DNA of 9,106 nt, taken from Chloroflexi bacterium RBG_16_57_11 (GTDB lineage: Bacteria; Chloroflexota; Anaerolineae; Anaerolineales; UBA4823). Below the pieces are notes generated by a model that was not told the origin of the DNA, made no database searches, and worked only from the letters and a program-made list of their open reading frames with translations. Location: the NCBI GenBank assembly GCA_001795165.1, contig MGNS01000066.1, positions 2,617 to 11,722 on the forward strand. The letters are read 5' to 3'. How positions within the stretch are numbered: the first letter of the stretch is position 1; each line of letters opens with the position of its first letter. Made by a program: the position numbers and the translations under genes. Below are positions 1 through 8,165 of the stretch, one piece after another.

Positions 1-2
1 GA

Positions 3-218
3 GGGTGCGTCGGACATAACTGCCGGCTAGGAGCGGGGATCATTGTCTTCCCAGCGCGTACGATTGAATCCGACGTGGTTCTGTTCGCATCGCGCGAGCG
101 GCGGGTGATCGAACGCGATGTGCGTTACGAAGACAGCGATCACCACAAGTTATCCTTCGCTCACCTGCATCCCCGGCTGTACAAACGACAGGACGACAAA
201 CCAAAAGAGACCTGGTAG
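3..218 (+). CDS. C-terminal end of a left-handed beta-helix (hexapeptide-repeat) protein, 5' truncated by the window
   Basis: An open frame enters from the left edge and ends at TAG 216-218, giving about 71 residues. The first half shows imperfect hexapeptide-like turns (VGHNCR, LGAGII, VFPART, IESDVV), with small or aliphatic residues spaced every six. This is the pattern of left-handed beta-helix domains found in acyltransferases and in the C-terminal part of sugar-nucleotidyltransferase-like proteins. The second half is a charged, hydrophilic tail (RERRVIERD, then a His/Lys/Asp-rich end finishing in KETW). The catalytic part, if any, lies outside the window, so the substrate cannot be named. 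The stop is 33 bases before the ATG of the next gene, in the same direction, so cotranscription is possible. Confident that it is coding; moderately confident of the fold; no confidence in the exact enzyme. Confidence 0.7.
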   Translation, partial: GCVGHNCRLGAGIIVFPARTIESDVVLFASRERRVIERDVRYEDSDHHKLSFAHLHPRLYKRQDDKPKETW

Positions 219-230
219 TTGCATTGTTTT

Positions 231-246
231 AAGGAGGCCGAGAAGG
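231..246 (+). promoter_or_regulatory. Ribosome binding region of the response regulator gene
   Basis: AAGGAGG at 231-237 is a near-perfect Shine-Dalgarno sequence, but it sits 14 bases before ATG 252, longer than usual. A second purine run, AGAAGG at 241-246, is 5 bases from the same ATG. Both lie downstream of the TTG at 219, so they argue for ATG 252 and against the longer reading frame from 219. Confidence 0.6.
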
Positions 247-251
247 CTGCC

Positions 252-1139
252 ATGGGAAAAGCCCGCTTATTGATCGTCGAAGATGACATCGATATTGCCA
301 ACATGTTGAAGATTTTTTTCACAGGCTTTCAATATGAGATCGATGTGGCGCTGCGTGGTGCAGAGGCGTTGGAAAAAACGCGCCAGAACCTGCCCCACCT
401 GATCGTGCTGGATATTATGCTTCCGGACATCGATGGCTTTGAAGTCTGTCGCATCCTGCGCACGAACATTCGAACCAGCCATGTACCGATTATTTTCTTG
501 ACACAAAAGGATGAGCGCAGTGATAAGTTGCAGGGTCTGGAATTAGGTGCAGATGATTACATCACAAAGCCCTTTGATATCGAGGAGCTTAAGCTACGCG
601 TGCAGCGGGCAATCACCCGCGCCGAACAACAAAGCCTGACCGATCCACGCTCCGGATTGCCTGCCGGGCGGCTGATCGAAGAACAGTTACGCCGGATCAT
701 CCGCCAGGAAGGTTGGAGCCTGATGGACTTGCGCATCCGGTATTTCGATGCATTCAAGGAAGTATATGGTTTTGTGGCCGGAGACGATGTCTTACGCTTC
801 ACAGCCATGTTGCTCGGTGAGGTGGTGGACGAGGTCGGGACTCCCGATGACTTTATCGGGCATGCCGGTAGCGATAATTTCATCGTCATAACAACTGAAC
901 GGGCCTCCCCTCAGATGCGTCGACGCTTGAAAGAACGCTTTGCAGAGGAAGTCTTACCCCATTATTCCTTTATCGACCGGGATCGAGGTTTTATCGTGAC
1001 CAAGAATCCAGATGGAAAAGAGGCTGAGACTGACCTGATGACTCTGGCGATCGGCGATGTGAGCCCATCGCGCTTCGAATTCACGGATATCCGTGAGATC
1101 ACGGAGCTTGCGGCTGAGGAGCGGCGTAAAGACGGATAA
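252..1139 (+). CDS. Response regulator: receiver domain plus degenerate GGDEF-like domain
   Basis: A 295-residue protein from ATG 252. The frame is also open back to TTG 219, but the receiver begins immediately after 252 and the ribosome site favours it. Residues 4-122 are a complete receiver: acidic pocket E10-D11-D12, phospho-acceptor D54 in VLDIMLPDIDG, switch T84, and K106 in the TKPF motif. Residues about 128-250 resemble a GGDEF domain, starting LTDPRSGLP and containing YGFVAGDDVL. The signature is GSDNF (206-210) instead of GGDEF. The Asp of the usual DxD and the guanine-binding Asn also appear replaced (RIRYFDAFK, 161-169). Diguanylate cyclase activity is therefore unlikely; a phosphorylation-controlled interaction or nucleotide-sensing role is inferred. 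The stop is 9 bases before the giant kinase gene, which is the probable phosphodonor. No DNA-binding domain is present. Confidence 0.9.
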   Translation: MGKARLLIVEDDIDIANMLKIFFTGFQYEIDVALRGAEALEKTRQNLPHLIVLDIMLPDIDGFEVCRILRTNIRTSHVPIIFLTQKDERSDKLQGLELGADDYITKPFDIEELKLRVQRAITRAEQQSLTDPRSGLPAGRLIEEQLRRIIRQEGWSLMDLRIRYFDAFKEVYGFVAGDDVLRFTAMLLGEVVDEVGTPDDFIGHAGSDNFIVITTERASPQMRRRLKERFAEEVLPHYSFIDRDRGFIVTKNPDGKEAETDLMTLAIGDVSPSRFEFTDIREITELAAEERRKDG

Positions 1140-1148
1140 TTAACCGGT

Positions 1149-4100
1149 ATGTTCGAGATAAATGCGGCGGCAGTAGGCATTGTTTTGGTTTTGACTGGGA
1201 TAGCATTTACCCTGCTAGCTTTCGGTATCACGCGTTGGTTACCCAGGAGACAATCGACCGCAAGCGTTCCACCAACCCACGCTTCAGGCAAAGTTGCACA
1301 TCATCAAGAGGCCGTTTTGCTGGTACAGAATGGCGGTCGGGTTGTATACCTAAATCGCCCGGCACGCGAGATGTTTGATGCCCGTGAGGAAGCACCAAAT
1401 CTTGAAAGCCTGGCGCGCCGAGCAAGACCAAGTGAAACATTTTTAATGCTATGCGCTGCAGAAGGAAGGGGGCGTTTTACTTTAAACGGGCAATTTGTCG
1501 AAGGGACTTCTTATTACATGCCTGGAGCCCTGGCAGCCGAGGCGAAAAAAAAACCCACCCCCAGCGCTACCATCCTGGTCTCCCTGCGGCGTACTAGCCT
1601 GATCATCGATGCCAACCACAGGAAAGCGGCCGAGTTACCTGGAGATAACGCCAGTAGTCGAGAATCTAACCTGGCTGAACTGCCGGATGGCGTTGGAGGC
1701 TCTGAAGCCGAAGGGGATGGCGCAGGTGTAAACGCTTCTGATGCCATGCCAGCAGATTCTCCAGGCCAGGCTTTTAGCTTTTTTTACGAGCTCACCCAAA
1801 ACATGGCCGCAAGTCTGGATCTTGAAGCCACTCTGACCGCAGTCATGGAATGTGTCGAGCAGCTACTCCCATGCGAGTTCATCGAAATCACCATATGGGA
1901 TGTAGAGGCAGGTTACCTGGCCCCATACCGGTTGGTCGGTTTACCAGGCGGGGATCACCGGTTGGAGAAATCTGTAAAACCATATCAGGTAAATCAGGGC
2001 TATTCGGGGTACCTGGCTACCCATCATGAGGCGCTCCTGGTTAAGGACGTTAGCGCATATCAACTGGCACAACCTGAATTAGACCGCCAGCGTTATCCTT
2101 TCCAATCCTACCTTGGGGTGCCTTTATTGGTTGCAGGAGAATTCATCGGGACTCTCGAGGTGGCCTCGCTGGTAAAAGCGACCTACACCGAAAACCACCT
2201 CGGGGTGCTGCAATTACTGGCCGGACAGGCCTCGGTGGCAATTAATAATGCCCTTCTTTATCGAAGCGAATCTCAGCGCTCGGTGGCAATGGCTGGGCTG
2301 GCAAACCTGGCAAAATCTGCAAGCCTCGTACGAGATCCACAGGAGCTTTTCACCCACCTAGTACAAAACACCTCTCGCCTTCTGGATGTGGAAATGTTGG
2401 GGTTCTTAATTTACAATGAGAATCGCCGCGTTCTGGAAGGACAAGCTCCGTTCATTGGTTTGCCGTCCAGCATTCTCGAGTGGTGCCAGGCGCCAATCCC
2501 GGCTGACAGCCCAGCAGAAGAGATCTGGAGAACTGGTGAAACGATCGTCGCCACAGACGCCCCGAATGATAAGCGCATCCAGGCATTTGAATTACACCAT
2601 TTAGCTCTGGCGGCCGGCATCCACCAAACCGTTCTGATGCCGCTTTCCGTTGGTGGGCAGATGATGGGGTATTTACAGGTCGCCAACAAACGCGATGGCA
2701 CTCCCTTCGATGCCAATGATCTGCGCTTCCTGGCGATTATTGCCGGTCAGGCCGCGCCAATGATCGAAAATCTGACCCTGGTACGGCAATCCCGTCGCCG
2801 CGCATTACGAGCAGAAACGTTGCGGCGGATCGCCAGCTTGACCAGCTCGGCTGCGACCCTGGAGGAAATTCTCAAATTTTCCTTGATGGATTTAGCCCGC
2901 CTGCTACAGGTGGACACAGCCGCCATCTTCCTGGTGGATGAAAACCTGGGTGAGATGCGCGTACATCGTGGCTCATTGTTTGGTATCCCACCCGAGATCA
3001 GCAACCGTTTAGGGCGAATACCGACCGATGGCCCACAATTTTTACAGACCGTGGCCGGCAGCAGACAGGTGGTAATCTCCAGTGATTCGAGCCAGGCGTA
3101 TGAGCCTGCCGAACAACAAACCAGCGAGCTGCGAATAGGCGAATACTATTCCCCCATAATTGAAGGCTTACAAATCCGCTCGGTCGTCATCGTGCCCATT
3201 ATCCTTCGCGAGGAAGGCATCGGCGAACTTTTCGCTGGCAGCTTCCAGCCCAATTTCTTCAATGCTGGAGACGCCCAAACCATTTCCACTGCCAGCGGGC
3301 AATTTGCCAGTGCTATCGAACGAGCTGCGCTGTATTCACAGACCGATAGCACACTTCGACAGCGTGTCGACCAACTGGTTGCGCTCACCCAGGTCAGCCG
3401 CGAATTGAACACAACCATCAAACTGGAAGATTTGCTCAGACGGGTTTACACGGAAGCATTGCACGCCACCCGGGCGGATTGTGGGTCAATCATCTTGTTT
3501 GATCTGGATAAAGATATACTTGGATCTTCCCTAGAGCCTTTGCCTGATAAGGATGACCCAGGCATCCTGTTTCAATATGGTGATGAGTGTGCGGAGAGGC
3601 TGCATCCACTGGAACGAAAGGTGCTCGCGCGAGCAGAGGCGTTCATCATCGATGATTTTAATCCGCCGATCCAGGTCATCCAAACGGAGGACATGAACGC
3701 TTCCGAAAACAGCCATCAAGATAATATTTATATCGAGTTTTCTCCGGCGCATCCTGGGGTTCGCTCAGCCCTGGTCGTGCCAATTGCTTACCAGGGTCAG
3801 GTCGCCGGATTGATCCACCTCCACGCAAAGACGCCTAACAACTTCGAACCTGCTGAGCTCGAAGTCGTCGAGGCGTTGGCAATCCAGGCTGCAATCGCTA
3901 TCGGTAACGCACGTCGCTTCCGTGAGCAACAAAAGCGTGGCGAGGAGCTGAATCAGCGGGTCGAGACGTTATCCAAAATCCTTGAGGTGGCACAAGTTTT
4001 ACAAGGCGAGCAACCGTTAGAGCAATCGCTGGAGGTAATCGCACATGCAATCCAGGTTGCCACACCGTTTGACCGGGTATTAATCAGCATTTATGATTCA

Positions 4101-7100
4101 GAACACAACCACCTCCAGCGCATGGCTTGTGCTGGGATACCATCCAATGAGATGGAAATCCTACGTGCGCATCCGGCACCATGGAATAGCATAAAGTCGC
4201 TTCTGAATCCACGATCTAATCTGGGATGCTCTTACTTCATCCCGGCGGAAGACGCCGATACTGTTCCAGATGACTTGGTGACTTATCCTCTTCAGGCAGA
4301 TGAGATGGAGCCTGGAGATGGATCCCACCCGGAGAGTGTTAGATGGCATCCGGATGATCTATGGATTATGCCGCTATTTCAGACGAGTGGCGAACCGTTG
4401 GGCTTGATCAGCGTAGATGCTCCGCGCAACGGATTGCGACCGGAACGCCCAACGATCGAAGCGGTGGACATCTTCGGCATCCAGGCAGCGCTGATCATCG
4501 AGATACAGCTCAAGCTTAATCACTTGCGCAGACATGCGAGCCAGGCTCAGACGGATTTGGTCTTGGCGCAAAAAACAGCCCAGGAAGTCCAGCTCCAGTT
4601 AGTTGGATTGCAAAAGAAAGACCAGCAGCATTACCTGGCGATCCAAGATCTGGAACAGCGCGCACGGAGAATTAACGCCGGGCTGGATATCGCTGAAATT
4701 ATTAACCACAAAAGCTCGCGGGAGGAAGTATTCCTTGCCCTGGGGCAGGAAATATTATCTCGAATGGATTTCGATACGGTGCTCATTGCTGAGAACCGCG
4801 ATAATGGGATAAGCCTGGCTCATTCGTTGGGAAATATCACCAACGAAGCGAATCTAAAGGCGTTACTCGGTCAGCGCAATCCTTTGCGTCAATGCTTTCA
4901 AGATGGCGAGATCATCATGGTCTCCGACCTGGGAAGAAACGAGGCATGGAAAAATTCGACATTTCTACGCTCTTTGGAGACGAGCAGTTTCCTGTGCTTG
5001 CCCATTATTAAAGCTGTCTATAACGGCGATGGCTACAATGGAACTGGAGCTGCGAGCGGACAGCAAAACAGGACTTCGCAAGATGTAAGAAGGAATGGAA
5101 AAGAAAAAGGCGAGAAATACTTTTCGACCGCGATGTTGGCTATTGGTCATCACCCGGTTGCGTCGTTCACCGACCAGGATGAACAGATGTTCAGGTTGCT
5201 TACCCGGCAAGTTGCGATTGCGCTTCAGAACCTGAGCCTCCTGGAGGAATCGAAACGCCGTTTGACAGAAGTCAATTTGTTGCTCGAGTTTAGCCGACAG
5301 CTCGACAGACTGGACCCTGACAGCATACTGAATGCGCTGATCGAGAGTGCACTGCATATTGCGCCAGCAGCACAGATGGCGATGGTCGCGATATGGGACG
5401 CCCGTCAGGATTCGCTGGTACCTCGAGCCTCCTGGGGGTATGCGAATCCTCAAGAGCTCATGTCTGTACGCTACCGTCCGGGTGAAGGCCTGCCGGGACA
5501 GGTGTTCGAGCAGAAGCGGGCGGTCAATCTGGATGAATTGGATTTCGCTCACCATTACAACCTGTCGGCAGAGAATTTATTGCGGTTTCGAAACGCTACT
5601 GGAGGTAAGCTGCCGGTATCAAGCCTGGCTGTGCCAATATTGGCGGGCAGCATTCGACCCGGATCGACACTGGCCCAGGGGTCCGATAGCCAGATCGACC
5701 GAGCGCGTGTTCGATCATTGGGAGTGCTGATACTTGACAGCACCGAAACAACCTCCGCTTTCACCGAGAACGATTTGACGCTAATCTCATCGCTGGCTCA
5801 ACAAACCACCCTGACCATAGAAAACGCAAGGCTTTACCAGGAAAGCGTTCAACGGGCTATTGATCTCGATCACCGAACGGAAACGCTATCTATCTTGAAC
5901 CGCCTGTCGAATGAGCTCTCCGGTTCACTGGACGTCGCCCAAATCCTGGATTATGCGGTTAAAGAGTTTTTACAGTTGATGAACTGCTCATCTACTTCAG
6001 TGCTGTTGCTTGACTGCAATCATGAAGCAAACAACCGCGCCAGCCATGCAGAGCACGCTACAACCAGCTCCGGTCGGATGGTATTACAGGCCGAGTACCC
6101 ATATTCAGTCGATGAATCTCCATATTACCCAGGCGTGATGCTTCCGGAAGCTAAGATTTTTGAACGGTTGAGTGAGACCGAGGGGATCTTCTGCACGGAG
6201 GATATCAATCAGGAGCCGGAGCTGGAGGCGCTGGTGGAATTTTTATCCCACCACCAGACGCGCTCGCTGCTGATTGTGCCAATCATCAGTGGGAGCACCT
6301 CCAATTTAGAGGACTTTGAGCGAAATTATTACGGCTTGCTCCTGGCCCATAAGAACAAACCTTATCACTTCAACCCCGAAGAAATAGAGCTGGCCCGCAC
6401 TGTCAGTAACCAGGTAGCTATTGCTCTTCAGAACGCCCAATTGATAAAAGAAACACTCTTATTATCGGAGGATCTGGAAATACGCGTGCAAAATCGCACC
6501 GTTGAAGTAGCCCTTGAGCGCCAGCGCGCTGAGGCTCTGTTGAGGATCATAACTGAACTGTCCGCCAGCTTGGATCTTGGACAGGTGCTCCAACGCACGC
6601 TACAGGTGTTGAGTGAATTTGTCGATGCAGCCGAAATCAGCATCCTGATTGTTCACACTGGTGAGAAAAATCTGCAATGCCTGGCGGCGATTGGATATCC
6701 GCAATCAACTGGTCATTCCGAAAATGACCCGGCCTATAAGTTCGACCAGAGCCTGGCCAATTGGATTATATCCAACCGCCAATCCTTATTAATCCGAGAT
6801 GTATTGCATGATGAACTCTGGTTGGATATCCTGTCTTGCAACGAAACCCAGGAGCCAGCATTCCGACGTCGAAGCGCGATGGGCGTGTTGCTTTCGAGCG
6901 GCACCGAGGCTTTAGGCTGCCTGTTGATGTTCCACCCAATGGCTGATCACTTTTCGATGGACCAGCTCGACCTGGCCCAGGCAGCAGGAAACCAGGTCGC
7001 GGTTGCGGTGAACAATGCCGAGCTATACAGATTGATCCGCGATCAAGCAGAAGACCTGGGGAGTATGCTGCGCAGCCAGCAGATCGAAAACAGCCGATCA

Positions 7101-8165
7101 CAGGCGATTTTTGAAGCAGTCGCCGATGGTGTACTAGTGACCGATAATCGCCGGATTATCACCTTGTTCAACGAGTCGGCGGAGAAAATTCTTGGCCTGG
7201 AGCGTAAGAGCGTGCTAGGCAAATCGATGAAGCATTTCTCAGGTCTGTTTGGTCCTGCATCACAACGCTGGATGGAGGTTGTCGATACCTGGTCGCACAA
7301 TCCTGGCAGCTACCGGAGCGGCGAAATGTTTGCGGACCGGATTATTCTGGAAGATGGGCGGGTGATCTCGGTGCATCTGTCTCCGGTCAGCATGCGTAAC
7401 AATTTCCTGGGTACCGTCTCGATATTCCAGGATATCACTCATCAGGTTGAAGTGGACCGGTTAAAGTCGGAGTTTGTGGCCACTGTAAGCCATGAGTTGC
7501 GAACACCGATGACTTCAATTAAAGGATACGTGGATGTTCTGTTAATGGGCGTCGCAGGGCAGCTCAATGATCAGCAAACCGAATACCTGAAGGTGGTAAA
7601 GGTGAACACCGAGCGCCTGACAGTGCTGGTTAACGATTTGTTGGACATCAGCCAGATCGAGGCTGGTCGGATGAGGCTTGTCATTCAGCCTGTAAACCTG
7701 GATGACATCGCCGACCAGGCGACCGCTGATCTGAAGCATCAGGTCGAGGCCAGCGACAAGAAGGTAATCATCGATAAATCGGCCCAGCCCAACCTGCCAA
7801 GGGTGCTGGCTGATCCAGAGCGGATCCGGCGGGTGTTGAATAATCTGCTCGACAACGCTTACCAGTATAACCTTCCGAACGGGCATATTCTGGTCCAGCT
7901 TAATCAAGTAGGTGATGAGGTGCAGGTAGATGTCATAGATAGCGGTATGGGCATCCAGGTGGAGGATCAAGAACGCGTTTTCGAACGCTTCTTCCGTGGC
8001 GAAAGCACGCTGGCCCTGGGGGTAGCAGGCACCGGTCTCGGGCTTTCGATCGTTCAAAACCTGATCCGGCTACACAACGGGCGCATCTGGCTGGAAAGTT
8101 CCGGCATCCCGGGTGAAGGCAGCACCTTTTCTTTCACGTTGCCAGTATATGCACCTAACAGGTAA
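1149..8165 (+). CDS. Giant multi-GAF/PAS sensor histidine kinase (2338 residues)
   Basis: A single uninterrupted frame. Residues 6-28 form one hydrophobic segment followed by R29, R33 and R34, suggesting a membrane anchor with the remainder in the cytoplasm. Residues about 52-150 are PAS-like (VLLVQNGGRVVYLN), then an acidic Gly/Ala/Ser-rich linker runs to about 207. About nine GAF-type modules follow, roughly 208-375, 379-550, 551-736, 736-941, 942-1122, 1176-1374, 1375-1581, 1581-1768 and 1800-1983. A coiled coil lies at about 1122-1175. A canonical PAS spans 1985-2098. HisKA carries phospho-acceptor H2115 in SHELRTP. HATPase_c has the N box (NNLLDNA, 2231-2237), G1 box DSGMG (2264-2268), F box near 2276-2287 and G2 box GTGLG (2294-2298), so the kinase looks active. 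There is no fused receiver, but a receiver gene lies on each side. The start has no clear ribosome site and is 9 bases after the upstream stop, suggesting translational coupling. Most bacterial sensor kinases are several-fold shorter. Ligands are unknown. Confidence 0.93.
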   Translation: MFEINAAAVGIVLVLTGIAFTLLAFGITRWLPRRQSTASVPPTHASGKVAHHQEAVLLVQNGGRVVYLNRPAREMFDAREEAPNLESLARRARPSETFLMLCAAEGRGRFTLNGQFVEGTSYYMPGALAAEAKKKPTPSATILVSLRRTSLIIDANHRKAAELPGDNASSRESNLAELPDGVGGSEAEGDGAGVNASDAMPADSPGQAFSFFYELTQNMAASLDLEATLTAVMECVEQLLPCEFIEITIWDVEAGYLAPYRLVGLPGGDHRLEKSVKPYQVNQGYSGYLATHHEALLVKDVSAYQLAQPELDRQRYPFQSYLGVPLLVAGEFIGTLEVASLVKATYTENHLGVLQLLAGQASVAINNALLYRSESQRSVAMAGLANLAKSASLVRDPQELFTHLVQNTSRLLDVEMLGFLIYNENRRVLEGQAPFIGLPSSILEWCQAPIPADSPAEEIWRTGETIVATDAPNDKRIQAFELHHLALAAGIHQTVLMPLSVGGQMMGYLQVANKRDGTPFDANDLRFLAIIAGQAAPMIENLTLVRQSRRRALRAETLRRIASLTSSAATLEEILKFSLMDLARLLQVDTAAIFLVDENLGEMRVHRGSLFGIPPEISNRLGRIPTDGPQFLQTVAGSRQVVISSDSSQAYEPAEQQTSELRIGEYYSPIIEGLQIRSVVIVPIILREEGIGELFAGSFQPNFFNAGDAQTISTASGQFASAIERAALYSQTDSTLRQRVDQLVALTQVSRELNTTIKLEDLLRRVYTEALHATRADCGSIILFDLDKDILGSSLEPLPDKDDPGILFQYGDECAERLHPLERKVLARAEAFIIDDFNPPIQVIQTEDMNASENSHQDNIYIEFSPAHPGVRSALVVPIAYQGQVAGLIHLHAKTPNNFEPAELEVVEALAIQAAIAIGNARRFREQQKRGEELNQRVETLSKILEVAQVLQGEQPLEQSLEVIAHAIQVATPFDRVLISIYDSEHNHLQRMACAGIPSNEMEILRAHPAPWNSIKSLLNPRSNLGCSYFIPAEDADTVPDDLVTYPLQADEMEPGDGSHPESVRWHPDDLWIMPLFQTSGEPLGLISVDAPRNGLRPERPTIEAVDIFGIQAALIIEIQLKLNHLRRHASQAQTDLVLAQKTAQEVQLQLVGLQKKDQQHYLAIQDLEQRARRINAGLDIAEIINHKSSREEVFLALGQEILSRMDFDTVLIAENRDNGISLAHSLGNITNEANLKALLGQRNPLRQCFQDGEIIMVSDLGRNEAWKNSTFLRSLETSSFLCLPIIKAVYNGDGYNGTGAASGQQNRTSQDVRRNGKEKGEKYFSTAMLAIGHHPVASFTDQDEQMFRLLTRQVAIALQNLSLLEESKRRLTEVNLLLEFSRQLDRLDPDSILNALIESALHIAPAAQMAMVAIWDARQDSLVPRASWGYANPQELMSVRYRPGEGLPGQVFEQKRAVNLDELDFAHHYNLSAENLLRFRNATGGKLPVSSLAVPILAGSIRPGSTLAQGSDSQIDRARVRSLGVLILDSTETTSAFTENDLTLISSLAQQTTLTIENARLYQESVQRAIDLDHRTETLSILNRLSNELSGSLDVAQILDYAVKEFLQLMNCSSTSVLLLDCNHEANNRASHAEHATTSSGRMVLQAEYPYSVDESPYYPGVMLPEAKIFERLSETEGIFCTEDINQEPELEALVEFLSHHQTRSLLIVPIISGSTSNLEDFERNYYGLLLAHKNKPYHFNPEEIELARTVSNQVAIALQNAQLIKETLLLSEDLEIRVQNRTVEVALERQRAEALLRIITELSASLDLGQVLQRTLQVLSEFVDAAEISILIVHTGEKNLQCLAAIGYPQSTGHSENDPAYKFDQSLANWIISNRQSLLIRDVLHDELWLDILSCNETQEPAFRRRSAMGVLLSSGTEALGCLLMFHPMADHFSMDQLDLAQAAGNQVAVAVNNAELYRLIRDQAEDLGSMLRSQQIENSRSQAIFEAVADGVLVTDNRRIITLFNESAEKILGLERKSVLGKSMKHFSGLFGPASQRWMEVVDTWSHNPGSYRSGEMFADRIILEDGRVISVHLSPVSMRNNFLGTVSIFQDITHQVEVDRLKSEFVATVSHELRTPMTSIKGYVDVLLMGVAGQLNDQQTEYLKVVKVNTERLTVLVNDLLDISQIEAGRMRLVIQPVNLDDIADQATADLKHQVEASDKKVIIDKSAQPNLPRVLADPERIRRVLNNLLDNAYQYNLPNGHILVQLNQVGDEVQVDVIDSGMGIQVEDQERVFERFFRGESTLALGVAGTGLGLSIVQNLIRLHNGRIWLESSGIPGEGSTFSFTLPVYAPNR
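1770..7098 (+). repeat. Protein-level tandem array of about nine GAF-type modules inside the kinase
   Basis: Each unit shows the same layout. A leading amphipathic helix comes first (for example ELTQNMAASLDLEATL, RIITELSASLDLGQVL, ILNRLSNELSGSLDVAQIL). It is followed by a strand of type SILLFD, a later VPL/VPI strand, a G-x-L-x-V/H strand, and a closing helix of type QVAIALQNAQLI. Closing helices are recognisable near residues 360, 537, 720, 920, 1110, 1355, 1560, 1760 and 1970. The units are clearly diverged, with no obvious nucleotide-level duplication, so the array is old or assembled from different GAF subfamilies. Module 6 has a hydrophilic insert at about residues 1289-1323, and module 8 a smaller one at about 1622-1643. 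Module borders are estimates by eye. Modules 3-5 are the least standard, so the count could be off by one. Confidence 0.8.
7101..8162 (+). other. PAS-HisKA-HATPase_c transmitter core of the giant kinase
   Basis: The C-terminal 354 residues are a textbook kinase transmitter. A PAS domain (IFEAVADGVLVTDN to FQDITHQ) leads by a short helix into HisKA at LKSEFVATVSHELRTP, with the phosphorylatable His codon at 7491-7493. The ATPase domain follows, with N, G1, F and G2 boxes intact and the chain ending soon after the last strand. The Glu directly after the His, the usual general base for autophosphorylation, is present. Nothing in this part suggests loss of activity, in contrast to the pseudo-GGDEF domain encoded upstream. 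Confidence 0.93.

Noticed and set aside
219..251. TTG 219 as the start of the first response regulator
   Set aside because: It follows directly on the upstream stop, the ribosome-site sequences lie downstream of it, and the extra 11 residues are not part of the receiver fold; ATG 252 fits better.
4965..5555. Long minus-strand open frame of 196 codons inside the kinase gene
   Set aside because: It lies wholly antisense to clear GAF-coding sequence, its translation shows no recognisable domain, and it has no supporting ribosome site or neighbours.
5347..5730. Plus-strand open frame of 127 codons in another frame of the kinase
   Set aside because: It overlaps GAF module 7 in the correct frame; its Arg/Cys/Trp-rich translation is typical of out-of-frame noise.
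7542..8057. Minus-strand open frame of 171 codons opposite the kinase core
   Set aside because: It is antisense to conserved HisKA/HATPase_c boxes, so it is best explained as a shadow of that gene's codon pattern.
1149..8165. Possibility that the giant kinase is several genes or a misassembled duplication
   Set aside because: The frame is open throughout, modules are diverged rather than near-identical copies, and inter-module helices are continuous, all consistent with one real gene.
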